This document shows, in pieces, positions 27,508-36,658 of a stretch of DNA of 64,000 bases. The first letter of the stretch is position 1; the number at the start of each line of letters is the position of its first letter. A program made the translations under genes and the position numbers. The notes beneath the pieces were generated by a model. It was not told the origin of the DNA and did not search any database. It was given only the letters and a program-made list of their open reading frames with translations. The DNA comes from Streptomyces violaceusniger. Its GTDB lineage: Bacteria > Actinomycetota > Actinomycetes > Streptomycetales > Streptomycetaceae. The DNA is taken from NCBI GenBank assembly GCA_005405945.1, contig BJHW01000002.1:1302001-1366000 (forward strand), in the 5' to 3' direction.

Positions 27508-28241
27508 ATGGCAACCTACGTACTTCTTCCCGGGTTCTGGCTCGGGGCCTGGGCCTGGCGCCCGGTGGCGGATGACCTGCGCGGCCGTGGGCACGACGTC
27601 CACTCCCTCAGCCTGACCGGAATGGGCGAACGGGCACACCTGGCCCGGCCCGACACCGACCCGGAGACCCACATCACCGATGTGCTCAACCTGATCCGTT
27701 ACGAGGACCTGCACGATGTGGTGCTGGTCGGCCACAGCTATGCCGGTGCGGTGGTGGTCCCGGGCGTGGCGGACCGGATGCCGGACCGGATCAGCCGCCT
27801 GGTGTTCATCGACAGCGGACCGCTGCCGGACGGGATGTCCCACCTGGAGTTCACACCGCCGGAGGAGCAGTCGCGCAACGCCGAGCTGGTCCGCGCGGAG
27901 GGGGCGGGTGGCGGCTGCCGCCCCCGCCGTGGCGGCAGTTGGCCTCCGAAGTGCCCGGACTGCCGGACGACACGCTCGAACGGCTGGTGCGGCTGTCGGT
28001 GCCGCAGCCATGGGCCACCGCCACCACCCCGGTCCGGCTGACCGAGGCGTGGGAGAAGCTGCCGCGGCTGCATGTGCTGTGCAGCTTCGCCGTGGCCGAG
28101 GTCCGGGCGCGGATCGGCGTCGTTCCGGCGTTCCGTCATATGGCGACCGAGGGGTGGGCGTACCGGGAGCTGCCCGGCTGGCACTGGCCGATGTTCGACC
28201 AGCCCGGCGAGCTGGCGGCGATCCTGCGCGACGCGGCCTGA
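27508..28241 (+). CDS. Alpha/beta hydrolase, small esterase type (one apparent frameshift)
   Basis: The 244-residue protein opens directly with the beta-strand MATYVLLPGFWLGAWAW, has the nucleophile elbow GHSYAG, and belongs to the compact plant-esterase-like (salicylate/methyl esterase type) hydrolases common in actinomycetes. One G is missing at 27910-27911; restoring it gives WRQLASEVPGLPDDTL and the full C-terminal half. A late His would lie near the end (ELPGWHWPMFDQP). It is divergent from the WYL regulator. Substrate unknown. Confidence 0.8.
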
Positions 28242-28264
28242 CGGACCCCGGCTGTCGCTCACCC

Positions 28265-28298
28265 ATGGCACGGCCCGCCGCACGGCGGGCCGTGCCAT
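28265..28298. terminator. Hairpin terminator
   Basis: ATGGCACGGCCCGCC and its exact complement form a 15-bp stem with a 4-base loop, 23 bases after the hydrolase stop. Confidence 0.85.
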
Positions 28299-28369
28299 CG
28301 GCTTTCCCGCCGCCAGGGCGTTCCGGCGGACCGAGAGTGATCGGTTTCCGATGGGAGTGCTTGCGACTC

Positions 28370-28399
28370 TAGACAGGACTGAACATGTATGGCTAACGT
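28370..28399 (+). promoter_or_regulatory. Promoter of the GntR-led operon, probably leaderless
   Basis: TAGACA, 18-base spacer, TAACGT; the ATG at 28406 is 6 bases beyond the -10 hexamer and has no ribosome-binding site. The spacer holds a partly symmetric ACATGTAT. Confidence 0.55.
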
Positions 28400-28405
28400 C
28401 CGGAC

Positions 28406-29173
28406 ATGCCTAAACAGGTCCTCAAGCATCAGCGCATCGCCCGCGTCCTGGCCCGTGAGATCCACAGCGGCGCCCTGGAGCCGGGCAGCAGGCTGCCCGG
28501 CGAACACGCGCTCACCCGGCGCTTCGCGGTCAGCAGGGCCACCGTCCGCCAGGCGCTGGACGAGCTCAGCAAGCAGGGGCTGATCTCCACCCACGCGGGC
28601 GTCGGCTCGTTCGTCACCTTCGACGGCGGCCTGCTGGACAACCGGCTGGGGTGGACCAGGGCGCTGGCCGACCAGGGCGCCCAGGTCACCACCGAGGTGC
28701 TCCGTCTGGAAGCGGTGCGTGATGCCCGGCTGGCCGGTGAACTCGGCCTCGACGGCGTCGAGTTCATGGCGCTCGACCGGTTGCGGGTGCTGCCGGAGGG
28801 CACCCCGGTCGCGCTGGAGCGCAGCCGGGTTCCGATGGTCCCGGCCCTGGCCGAGGTCCCGCTCGGCGGGCTCCTCGACGGCTCGCTGACCAAGACCCTC
28901 GCCGCGGTCGGCATCCGGGCCACGCACGGGGACGAGTGGGCGTCCGTACGCCAACTGGCCGCCGACGAGGCGACCCTGCTCCGCCGCCAGGTGGGAGAGG
29001 TCTGGCTCGACACCCGCCGGGTCAGCCGCGGGGCCGATGGCCGGATCGTCGAGCAGGTGACCAGCCTCCTGGACCCCGCCCGCTTCCAGCTGCACCTCGG
29101 CTTCGGCGAGAGCCCCGACGAGACGGCCCTGGGCAGCGGCGATGAGACATCCGCGAGGAAGCAGCCCCGATGA
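28406..29173 (+). CDS. GntR family regulator with UTRA domain
   Basis: A 255-residue regulator. The winged helix in residues 5-75 (LPGEHALTRRFAVSRATVRQ; ALDELSKQG) is followed by a UTRA ligand domain (LALDRLRV-like FMALDRLRVLPEGTPVALER, in part: GTPVALERSRVP). It heads an operon with an ADP-ribosylglycohydrolase, an NCS1 permease and a PfkB kinase, the same functional set as E. coli yegW with yegTUV. A nucleoside-type effector is inferred from the downstream genes. Confidence 0.88.
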   Translation: MPKQVLKHQRIARVLAREIHSGALEPGSRLPGEHALTRRFAVSRATVRQALDELSKQGLISTHAGVGSFVTFDGGLLDNRLGWTRALADQGAQVTTEVLRLEAVRDARLAGELGLDGVEFMALDRLRVLPEGTPVALERSRVPMVPALAEVPLGGLLDGSLTKTLAAVGIRATHGDEWASVRQLAADEATLLRRQVGEVWLDTRRVSRGADGRIVEQVTSLLDPARFQLHLGFGESPDETALGSGDETSARKQPR

Positions 29174-29249
29174 GACCCCACACCGCGCCCCGCGAGGCGC
29201 GGTCCGCCCCGCCCGACGTACCGCCTCCGCGCACTGACAGGAAGTCCGC

Positions 29250-30256
29250 ATGAACCACCAGCACGACCGCGCGCTCGGCGCCCTCTACGGCCTGGCGATG
29301 GGTGACGCCCTCGGTATGCCCACCCAGATCATGTCCCGCCTGTCCATCGTCGCCCGGTTCGGCACCGTCACCGATTTCGAACCCGGCCCGGAGGACAACC
29401 CGGTGAGCGCCGGAATGCCCGCCGGTTCGGTCACGGACGACACCGATCAGGCCGTCATCGTCGGCCGGCTGCTGACCGGGTCCGGTGGCCGGATCGACCC
29501 GCTGCGGCTCGCGCACGAGCTCCTGGAGTGGGAGCGCGCGATGAAGGCCAAGGGCTCCTTCGACCTGCTCGGCCCTCCACCAAGGCCGCCCTGGAGGCCG
29601 TGTCCCGTGGCGTACCGCCGGAGGAGGCGGGCAAGTCCGGTGCCACCAACGGCGCGGCCATGCGGATCACCCCCGTCGGCGTCGCTTTCCCCGACACACC
29701 CCTGGAGCCCTTCCTCGACCGGGTCGCGGAGGCGTGTCAGGTCACCCATGACACCTCCATCGGCATCGCCTCCGCCTCCGCCGTGGCCGCCGCGGTGAGC
29801 CGTGGCATCGACGGCGGCGACCTGGAGGACGCCGTCGGCGCGGCGATCACGGCGGCCGAGGCCGGTGCCGAGCGCGGCCACTGGGTCGCCGGGGCCGATA
29901 TCGCCGCCCGCATCGGCTGGGCCGTGGACCTGGTCCGGGGACTGCCCGAGCGGCAGGCCCTGGACCGCGTCTGTGACCTGGTCGGCACCAGCGTCGCCAG
30001 CCAGGAGTCGGTCCCCGCCGCCTTCGCCGTGCTGGCCCTCGCCGAGGGCGAGCCATGGCGGGCCTGTCTGTTGGCGGCCAACCTCGGCGGCGACTGCGAC
30101 ACCATCGGTGCCATCGCCGGCGCCATAGCCGGTGCCGTCAGCGGGGCATCCGCCCTGCCCGACGACGCCCTCGCCACCCTGCGCTCGGTCAACGACCTCG
30201 ACCTGGAGCCGCTGGCCAAGGCCCTGCTCGCGCTGCGCGCCGACACGGCCGCGTGA
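29250..30256 (+). CDS. ADP-ribosylglycohydrolase family protein (one apparent frameshift)
   Basis: A 335-residue all-helical hydrolase with both metal-binding signatures of the DraG/ARH family: SVTDDTDQAV near the N-terminus and GGDCDTIGAIAGAIAGA near the C-terminus. One C must be restored at 29573-29575 to link the halves (LLGPSTKAALEA). AGGAAG precedes the ATG. Flanked by a nucleobase/nucleoside permease and a sugar kinase, it more likely cleaves a small N-glycosidic nucleoside-like substrate than ADP-ribosylated protein. That is inference from context. Confidence 0.86.
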
Positions 30257-30316
30257 CACACACCCCGCCCCCACATCCGCACCGGAGCGCCCCCGGACAG
30301 AAAGACAGGTACCACC

Positions 30317-31810
30317 ATGGCGGCTTCAGAGAACGACCGCGTCGGCTCCGTGGAGACCAGAGGCATCGAGCCGGTTCCCGACGCCGAGCGCCACGGCCAC
30401 GCGAGCCAGATGTTCTGGACCTGGTTCGCCGCGAACATCAGCATCCTCGGCCTGCCGCTCGGCGCGGCGCTGGTCAGCTTCCGCGGCCTGAACATCTGGC
30501 AGGCGGCCGTCGTGGCCATCCTCGGCTCCTTCGGCTCCTTCGCCCTGGTGGGCGCCCTCAGCATCGCCGGGAAGCGGGGCGGAGCGCCCGCCCTCACCCT
30601 CTCCCGCGCGGTGTTCGGGGTCCGTGGCAACGCGGGACCCACGCTGGTCACCTGGATGAGCCGGCTCGGCTGGGAGACCATCAACACCACCACGGCCGCC
30701 TTCGCCCTGCTGGCGCTGCTCGACGCCGCCTTCGGCATCCGGCGGAACACCGTCCTGACCGTGGTGTGCCTGCTGGTCTTCATCGGCTGCACCCTGCTGA
30801 TCAGCGGCCTGGGCCACGCCACCATCATGTGGATCAACAGGTGGGCCAGCTATGTCTTCGGTCTGCTCAACCTCGTCGTGATCGGCTTTCTCGCCACCAC
30901 CATCGACTGGGGCAAGGTCTTCCACGCCCCGGTCGGGCCGGTGAGTTCCATGGTCGTGGGCGTCGGCATGATCGCCGCCGGTACTGGGATCGGCTGGGCC
31001 AACACCGGGGCCGACTACGCCCGTTATCTGCCCCGCCGGATTCCCGGCGGCAGGCTGGTGGCCGCCTCCGCCTTCGGTGCCGGTATCCCGCTGGTGGTGC
31101 TGATCTCGCTGGGCTCGCTCCTCGCGGCGGGTGAACCCGATCTGGCCTCCGCCTCCGACCCCGTCTCGGCGATCAACACGATGCTGCCCTCGTGGATGTC
31201 CATCCCGTATCTGATCGCCGCGTTCGGCGGACTGCTGCTCTCCAACCACCTGTCCGTCTACTCGGCCGGGCTCACCATGATCACCCTGGGCATACGGGTG
31301 CGGCGCACACTCGCCGTCGGCCTGGACGTGGTCGTCACCTTCGCGGGCGGGATCTACTTCATCCTGATCGCCAAGGACTTCTACGGCCCGTTCATCACCT
31401 TCCTCACCCTCCTCGCCGTCCCCATCAACGCCTGGGTGGGCGTCTTCGCGGTCGACCTGATACTCCGCCGGTCCTACGACGGCGCGGCCCTGATGGACGT
31501 CGGCCGCTCCAGCCGCTACTGGTTCCGGGGCGGGGTCGCCTGGGCCGCGATGATCGCCTGGGCGGCGGCCATCGTGGTGGGCCTGCTGTTCACCGAGGCC
31601 AGCACCAGCGCCACCGACGTGTGGTTCTCCGGGCCGCTCGCCCACAGCTGGATCGGGTCCAACGGGCTGGGATGGGTGGTGACCCTGGTGCTCGCGGCCG
31701 TCGTCTACGCCCTGCTGCGCCGGCTCGACGGCACCGTCCGCGAGGAGGCGTCCGCGCAACCGCCGCAAGCGCAGGTGCTGCCCGCCCCGGCCGCGCGGGA
31801 GCTCTCATGA
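30317..31810 (+). CDS. NCS1 family nucleobase/nucleoside permease
   Basis: A 497-residue membrane protein with about 12 helices. It resembles the cytosine/purine/allantoin permeases: an early FWTWFAANISILGLPLGAAL (in part: WFAANISILGLP), a helix-6 region GTGIGWANTGADYARYLP typical of the family, and a long hydrophilic C-terminal tail. It is coupled by ATGA to the kinase gene. It takes the place of the MFS transporter YegT in the E. coli counterpart operon and probably imports the glycoside that is then cleaved and phosphorylated. Confidence 0.87.
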   Translation: MAASENDRVGSVETRGIEPVPDAERHGHASQMFWTWFAANISILGLPLGAALVSFRGLNIWQAAVVAILGSFGSFALVGALSIAGKRGGAPALTLSRAVFGVRGNAGPTLVTWMSRLGWETINTTTAAFALLALLDAAFGIRRNTVLTVVCLLVFIGCTLLISGLGHATIMWINRWASYVFGLLNLVVIGFLATTIDWGKVFHAPVGPVSSMVVGVGMIAAGTGIGWANTGADYARYLPRRIPGGRLVAASAFGAGIPLVVLISLGSLLAAGEPDLASASDPVSAINTMLPSWMSIPYLIAAFGGLLLSNHLSVYSAGLTMITLGIRVRRTLAVGLDVVVTFAGGIYFILIAKDFYGPFITFLTLLAVPINAWVGVFAVDLILRRSYDGAALMDVGRSSRYWFRGGVAWAAMIAWAAAIVVGLLFTEASTSATDVWFSGPLAHSWIGSNGLGWVVTLVLAAVVYALLRRLDGTVREEASAQPPQAQVLPAPAARELS

Positions 31811-32817
31811 GCGGCCCCGACGCCGTCCCCGGCGCCTCCGGCGAGGCCACGGGCGGTCGGCTGGTCCTGCTCGGCAACGCCATCGTCGACCTGGTGATGC
31901 GGGTACCCGCACTGCCCGAACGCGGCGGCGACATCGTCTCCCGGGACACCACCCTCACCACGGGCGGCGGATTCAACGTCCTCACCGCCGCCCGCCGCCT
32001 GGGGCTGCCGGCCGTGTACGCGGGTGCCCACGGCACCGGGCCGTTCGGCGACCGGGTCCGGGCGGACCTCGCCCGGGAGGGCATCGAGGTGCCGCTGCCT
32101 CCGGTCACGGAGGAGGACACCGGATTCTGCGTGGCCTTCGTCGACGGCGGTGGCGAGCGCACCTTCGCCACCAGCCTCGGCGCGGAGGCCCGGCTGACCG
32201 AGGCCCACGCGACGGCCGTGCTCGCCGCGCTGCGCCCCGGCGACCTGGTGCAGATCTCCGGATACGGGCTCGCCTACCCGGTCAACGGCCCGGTCCTGGC
32301 CTCGCTCGTGGCACGGCTGCCGGAACACACCCGGGCCTTCCTCGATCCGGGCCCCCTGGCCGACCAGATCCCCGAGCAGGTGCTGGAGCCCGTTCTGGCG
32401 CGCTGCGACTGGGTCAGCTGCAACCAGCGCGAGGGGCGGCTGCTGACCGGGCGGGACGACGCCCGGGAGGCCGCGGTCGCGCTCGCCGCCCGGCTGGGCC
32501 CGCGCACCGGGGTGCTGCTGCGGGCCGACGCGGACGGCTGCTGGCTGGTCCCGCCCGGCGGAGAGCCCGCGCACATCCCCGGCCGCCGGGTGACCGCGGT
32601 CGACAGCAACGGCGCGGGCGACGCCCATACGGGAGCGTTCCTGGCCCTCCTCGGCCACGGGCTGGAGCTGAACAGCGCCGTACGGGGTGCCAACGCGGCG
32701 GCCGCCTTCGCGGTCACCCGCCACGGCCCCGCCACCGGGCCGACCGTCGGCGAGCTGCTGGACTTCCTCGGCGGCGAGCCGCTCGCGGCACGGCTGTCCT
32801 CGGCGCTCGGACGGTAG
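31807..32817 (+). CDS. PfkB family carbohydrate kinase
   Basis: A 336-residue ribokinase-fold enzyme. The N-terminal substrate signature is GGGFNVLTAARRLGL, and the C-terminal catalytic motif is DSNGAGDAHTGAF with the base Asp in GAGD. The ATG overlaps the permease stop. In context it should phosphorylate the sugar, or the whole nucleoside, released from the imported compound. This resembles YegV and also pseudouridine kinase PsuK, but no PsuG-like glycosidase is present. A 13-bp hairpin follows. Confidence 0.88.
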   Translation: MSGPDAVPGASGEATGGRLVLLGNAIVDLVMRVPALPERGGDIVSRDTTLTTGGGFNVLTAARRLGLPAVYAGAHGTGPFGDRVRADLAREGIEVPLPPVTEEDTGFCVAFVDGGGERTFATSLGAEARLTEAHATAVLAALRPGDLVQISGYGLAYPVNGPVLASLVARLPEHTRAFLDPGPLADQIPEQVLEPVLARCDWVSCNQREGRLLTGRDDAREAAVALAARLGPRTGVLLRADADGCWLVPPGGEPAHIPGRRVTAVDSNGAGDAHTGAFLALLGHGLELNSAVRGANAAAAFAVTRHGPATGPTVGELLDFLGGEPLAARLSSALGR

Positions 32818-32823
32818 CCCGTG

Positions 32824-32856
32824 CCTGGTGCCCGCCGCCGAGGGGCGGGCACCAGG
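32824..32856. terminator. Hairpin terminator of the GntR-led operon
   Basis: CCTGGTGCCCGCC and its exact complement form a 13-bp stem with a 7-base loop, immediately after the kinase stop and before the convergent TetR gene. Confidence 0.85.
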
Positions 32857-32885
32857 TGAGACCGAACCCCTGACGCGAGCGCGCT

Positions 32886-33513
32886 TCACTCGGCGGCTTC
32901 GGACGCGTCCTTCCCGTCGGGGGTGTGCTCATACGCGCCGAGGACGTGGTCGCGCACCGCGGTCAGGATGCGGTCCGACAGCTCGTCGCCCGCGCAGGCC
33001 CGTGACAGCACCAACGCCCCGACCATGGTGGACAGTTCGACGAGAACGGACTCCTCGTCGGCCGCCGTGGCGCCGGACGTCCTCGCGTTGCGCTCCATCC
33101 CGCCGATCAGATTGCGCACACCCTCGGTGTACGCCCCCTTGAGCGGATCACCGGGCTCCGCCCGTGCGGCGTCCACCGCCAGCGCCGCGGCGGCGCACCC
33201 CAGCCCGGGTTGTCGCGGTGCCGGGCGGACAGATAGGCGGCCAGGAAGGCGGCCCGGGCGCCGCTCGTGTCCTCGCCCTCGGGGGTTCCTCCATGGCGGC
33301 GAGGCGTTCGGCGAACGCGGCCGAGCATGCCTGGGCGACCAGGTCGTCCTTCGAGGCGAAGTGGCGGTAGAAGCCGCCGTGGGTCAGACCTGCCGCCGCC
33401 ATCGCCTGCGGCACGCTCACCTTGTCGGCGCCGTGGGTGCGCACCAGCTTCGCGGTGGCCGCGATCACCTGCTCGCGGTGGCGCTCGGCCTCGGCTCGGG
33501 ATGCTCGGGGCAT
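32886..33513 (-). CDS. TetR family regulator (two apparent frameshifts)
   Basis: The N-terminal helix-turn-helix is clear (SVPQAMAAAGLTHGGFYRHF, FASKDDLVAQAC). Restoring one base in the G run 33281-33285 and one at 33203 joins the three frames into 209 residues, including AFLAAYLSARHRDNPGWG(L) and MVGALVLSRACAGDELSDRI. It is of the type often controlling SDR genes, and an SDR gene is divergent 200 bases away across an AT-rich palindrome, so it is the likely repressor of that operon. Confidence 0.8.
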
Positions 33514-33594
33514 GGTCGGTACTTCCTTCTGCGTGTGGTGCCGGACGGGGGTACCGGATGCCGGTACCGCGTCGATGATATTTGCGCCCCATTT

Positions 33595-33614
33595 TAGATG
33601 ATGCTAATAATCTA
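33595..33614. promoter_or_regulatory. AT-rich palindrome between TetR and SDR genes
   Basis: TAGATGATGCTAATAATCTA reads TAGATnATnnnnATnATCTA, an imperfect palindrome in a strikingly AT-rich patch. Candidate TetR operator covering the divergent promoters. Confidence 0.65.
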
Positions 33615-33714
33615 TTCCAGCGCGCCGTTGGGCCGCGGCCTCATGGGCCGCCGTCCCCGCCGGTTCGAGCGCGCGCTTCGACACGTTCGGCACGTTCTGG
33701 CAAGGAGGCCCGAC

Positions 33715-34416
33715 ATGGTTGCGATCGATGGTTCCGTGGTGCTGGTGACCGGAGGCCAACGCGGCATCGGCAAGGCGTATGTGGAGGCGTTGCTCGCGCG
33801 CGGAGCGGCGAAGGTCTACGCGACGGCGCGGAAGCCCAGCCCCAGCGAGGACCCGCGGGTGGAGGCCGTCCCCCTCGATGTCAACGACGCGGACGCGGTC
33901 GCCGCTCTCGCCGACCGGGCCACGGATGTGGACATCGTCATCAACAACGCGGGAGTGCTCCTGCCCTCGCCGCTGCTGACGGCGGACATGGCCGATGTGG
34001 TGGCCACGTTCGAAACGAACGTCTTCGGGCCGCTCCGGGTGGCCCGCGCGTTCGCCCCGGTCCTGGCCGCGCGGGGCGGCGGTGCGCTGGTCGACATGCA
34101 CTCCGTGCTGTCCTGGGGCGCCGGCGCGGCCGCCTACGGCGCCTCGAAGGCCGCGCTGTGGTCGATCACGAACTCACTCCGCATCGAGCTGGCGGACCAG
34201 GGCACCCAGGTGGTCGGGGTGCACCTCGGGCTCGCCGACACCGACATGGTCGCCGGGATACCGAGCCAGAAGATCTCCCCGGCCGAGGTCGTGGAGGCGG
34301 TTCTGGACGGCGTCGAGAGCGGTGGCGACGAGGTGCTCGTCGACGACGTGACCCGGCAGATGAAGGCGGCGCTCGCCGGGCCGGTGGAGGGCCTCACCGT
34401 TCGCCTCGGAAACTGA
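33715..34416 (+). CDS. Short-chain dehydrogenase/reductase
   Basis: A 233-residue classical SDR. The cofactor motif is TGGQRGIGKAY, NNAG is present (INNAGVLLP), and the active site is Ser in MHSVLSWG with YGASK. AAGGAGG lies six bases before the ATG. It is the first gene of a short operon with a tautomerase-like protein and probably a DJ-1-type protein, under the divergent TetR regulator. Substrate unknown. Confidence 0.87.
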   Translation: MVAIDGSVVLVTGGQRGIGKAYVEALLARGAAKVYATARKPSPSEDPRVEAVPLDVNDADAVAALADRATDVDIVINNAGVLLPSPLLTADMADVVATFETNVFGPLRVARAFAPVLAARGGGALVDMHSVLSWGAGAAAYGASKAALWSITNSLRIELADQGTQVVGVHLGLADTDMVAGIPSQKISPAEVVEAVLDGVESGGDEVLVDDVTRQMKAALAGPVEGLTVRLGN

Positions 34417-34480
34417 CCGCTCGCCGCGGACAGCCGCTCGTCACCACCGTTCGACTTCACTCGTCCCGAAGGAGAGAGCA

Positions 34481-34901
34481 ATGCCCCTGTGGCACGTCTA
34501 CCATCCGGCCGACGCCTACTCCGCGGAGCAGAAGCGGCGATTCGCCGCGGACGTCACGGAGTACTACACCCGGGCCGGGCTGCCGAAGTTCTACGTCGTC
34601 ACCCTCTTCCACGAGGTCCCCGAGTCCTCGTTCCTGATCGGCGGGGAGCCGTCGGACAACGCCGTCCGGGTCGTGGTCGAGCACATCGCCCGCCACCTGA
34701 CGGACCCCGAGGTGCGGAAGAGGAGCACCGAGGGGCTCAACCGCCTGCTGGCCCCCATACCCGGGACCGCGGGCTGCACTGCGAGTTCCACGTCGACGAG
34801 ACGCCCCGGGACCTCTGGATGATCGACGGGATGTGGCCCCTCCCGCGCGCAGCGAAGCCGAACAGCTCTGGGCGCGGGAGAACCGTCCGGTGGCGTACTG
34901 A
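34481..34901 (+). CDS. Tautomerase-superfamily protein (two apparent frameshifts)
   Basis: A ~140-residue protein of the cis-CaaD/4-oxalocrotonate tautomerase group. Pro2 is present (MPLWHVY), the catalytic N-terminal proline after Met removal. Later segments KFYVVTLFHEVPESSFLIGG and LHCEFHVDETPRDLWMIDG match the family. One base must be restored at 34760-34762 and one at 34837-34840 (C runs) to reach the end SEAEQLWARENRPVAY. It follows the SDR gene by 64 bases with GGAGAG before the ATG. Isomerase or dehalogenase-like chemistry is possible; substrate unknown. Confidence 0.78.
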
Positions 34902-35014
34902 CCGCGAGCCCGACCTCGACCGCATCGCGGCACCGCGAGGCCGCCGCCATCGATCGGCGGCCTCGCCCCGGGAAATCCGTGGCCGAGCGAGGGTGGGTCT
35001 GATTGGATCGCGGC

Positions 35015-35617
35015 ATGGCCCAGGAAGACACGCGGAAGATCGGGATCCTGCTGTTCCCGGACGTGGAGGAGCTCGACGCCATCGGTCCATGGGAGGTGCT
35101 GTCCTACTGGACGCGCAACTTCGCCGAGGACGGGTGGCAGGTGTTCTGCTTCTCCGCCGATGGAAACCCCGTGACCTGCGCGAAGGGGCTCACCGTCGTG
35201 GCCCGTCACGCGATGGCCGATCTGCCCGCGCTGGATGTGCTGCTGCATCCCGGCGGCCAGGGGACCCGGCCCCAGCTCGAGGACGACCAGCACCTGGAGT
35301 GGATCCGGGCCCAGCGGCGGTCCGTCCCCCTGATGACGAGCGTGTGCACGGGCTCGCTGGTCTACGCGGCGGCCGGGCTGCTGGCCGGGCGCCCCGCGAC
35401 CACGCATTGGGCGTCGCTGGACCGGCTCGCCGAACTCGACCCGACGATCGACGTACGGCCCGACGAGCGGTTCGTCGACGACGGTGACCTGATCACCTCC
35501 GCGGGCGTCTCGGCCGGTATCGACATGGCCCTTCACCTGGTTGCCAGGCTGGCCTCGCCGGAGCGCGCACGTCAGGTGCGGCGTGGCATCCAGTACGACC
35601 CGCGGCCACCGGTGTGA
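35015..35617 (+). CDS. DJ-1/PfpI family protein, isonitrile-hydratase-like
   Basis: A 200-residue protein with the acidic motif LDAIGPWEVLSYW and the nucleophile elbow MTSVCTGSLVYAAAGLLAG, where Cys in SVCTGS is the expected reactive residue. This arrangement is that of isonitrile hydratase and related araC-N-terminal-type DJ-1 proteins, distinct from the other DJ-1 gene in this window. The ATG at 35015 is preferred to a TTG four codons upstream. It is followed directly by a palindromic repeat element. Confidence 0.83.
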   Translation: MAQEDTRKIGILLFPDVEELDAIGPWEVLSYWTRNFAEDGWQVFCFSADGNPVTCAKGLTVVARHAMADLPALDVLLHPGGQGTRPQLEDDQHLEWIRAQRRSVPLMTSVCTGSLVYAAAGLLAGRPATTHWASLDRLAELDPTIDVRPDERFVDDGDLITSAGVSAGIDMALHLVARLASPERARQVRRGIQYDPRPPV

Positions 35618-35618
35618 G

Positions 35619-35812
35619 CTTGGGGTCCTTCTGACGGATCTCCGCGGCGTCGCGACGCCCGGCACGCCCTCTCGGCGTGCCGCACGAAAGCCCGGGTAGC
35701 TCCGCTACGAGGGCCTCCGCGCGGTGCGCCGAGAGCACGCCCCGGCTGCGGTCTTCGGCCGCTGCGCGGCGGGCGCTCCTTCCTCCACGGAGATCCGCCA
35801 GAAGGACCCTGG
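35619..35812. repeat. Intergenic terminal-inverted-repeat element, long copy
   Basis: It begins GGGTCCTTCTGACGGATCTC at 35623 and ends with the near-exact complement (CCGCCAGAAGGACCC to 35809); 20 of 21 terminal positions pair. The interior carries CGTCGCGACGCC and GGCCGAAGACCGCAG-type blocks in inverse order to the copy at 52.3 kb, plus about 60 extra bases. It fills the gap between convergent genes. Confidence 0.85.
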
Positions 35813-35814
35813 AC

Positions 35815-36618
35815 TCAGCCGGGGCTGGAACGGCCGTGCCGCCAGTAGCCGAAGAACGCGATGTCCGGCTTGGGCACGCCGCGGTCGCGCACCAGGTGGC
35901 GGCGCAGCCCGGTGGCCAGTCCGGCTTCCCCGGCGACCCAGGTGTAGAACCGGCCCGGTCGCAGCGACGACGTACGGATCGCGTCGAGGGTCGGCCCGCC
36001 GGGCAGGACGTCCGCGCCGTCCCGGGCCAGCCACCGCACCCGTACGCCCTCGGGAGCGGTGATGTCCGTGCGGATATCGGCGGTCCCGGGCACTTCCAGG
36101 AAGACCTCCGCCACCAGCGACGCCGGAGCGTGCTCGAGGATGGCGAGGATCGCCGGCACGGCGCTCTCGTCCCCGGCGAGCAGCTGCCATTCGGCATGGG
36201 CCGGTGGCAGATAGCTCATGCCCATGTCGAAGATGCCCGCCGGGTCTCCGGGCCGGGCGCGCCGGGCCCAGGTGGCGGCCGGGGTGTCGCCGTGCAGGGC
36301 GAACTCGATGTCCACCTCGCCGAGTTCGGGCCGGGTGCGCCGGATGGTGAAGTTGCGCACCCAGGGTCGGCGTGACTTCGGCAGGAGGAGTAATTCCGCC
36401 ATCCACGCCTCGCTGGAGAGCTTGGGCATCCTCAGCCCGTCCTGCCCTTCGCGGGGGAAGAACAGCCGCACCATCTGGTCGAAGCCCATGGGCTTCAGGT
36501 GCTCCAGTTCGGGTCCGACGAGTGTGATGGTCGAGAAGGTGGGTGTCAGCCGAGTGTTCCGGCGCACCTCCAGCCTGATCATTTGCCGTGAATCGGGCGT
36601 GCGCACCTTGGGCAACAT
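35815..36618 (-). CDS. Siderophore-interacting FAD-binding protein (ferric-siderophore reductase type)
   Basis: A 267-residue SIP-family flavoprotein: an N-terminal FAD domain with RPWVRNFTIRRTRPE and the pair DIEFALHG, then an NAD(P)H domain (LLAGDESAVPAILAIL) and the typical C-terminal YWRHGRS. GAGGAA precedes the ATG. Members reduce ferric siderophores or act as general flavin reductases. Here it follows a phthalate-dioxygenase-reductase-type protein and a PNPOx-fold protein, so it may serve a redox detoxification role instead of iron uptake (inference). Confidence 0.85.
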   Translation of the reverse strand: MLPKVRTPDSRQMIRLEVRRNTRLTPTFSTITLVGPELEHLKPMGFDQMVRLFFPREGQDGLRMPKLSSEAWMAELLLLPKSRRPWVRNFTIRRTRPELGEVDIEFALHGDTPAATWARRARPGDPAGIFDMGMSYLPPAHAEWQLLAGDESAVPAILAILEHAPASLVAEVFLEVPGTADIRTDITAPEGVRVRWLARDGADVLPGGPTLDAIRTSSLRPGRFYTWVAGEAGLATGLRRHLVRDRGVPKPDIAFFGYWRHGRSSPG

Positions 36619-36658
36619 GTCATTCCTCGCGTTGAGTCGGGGGCCGCTCGCCGCCTGG

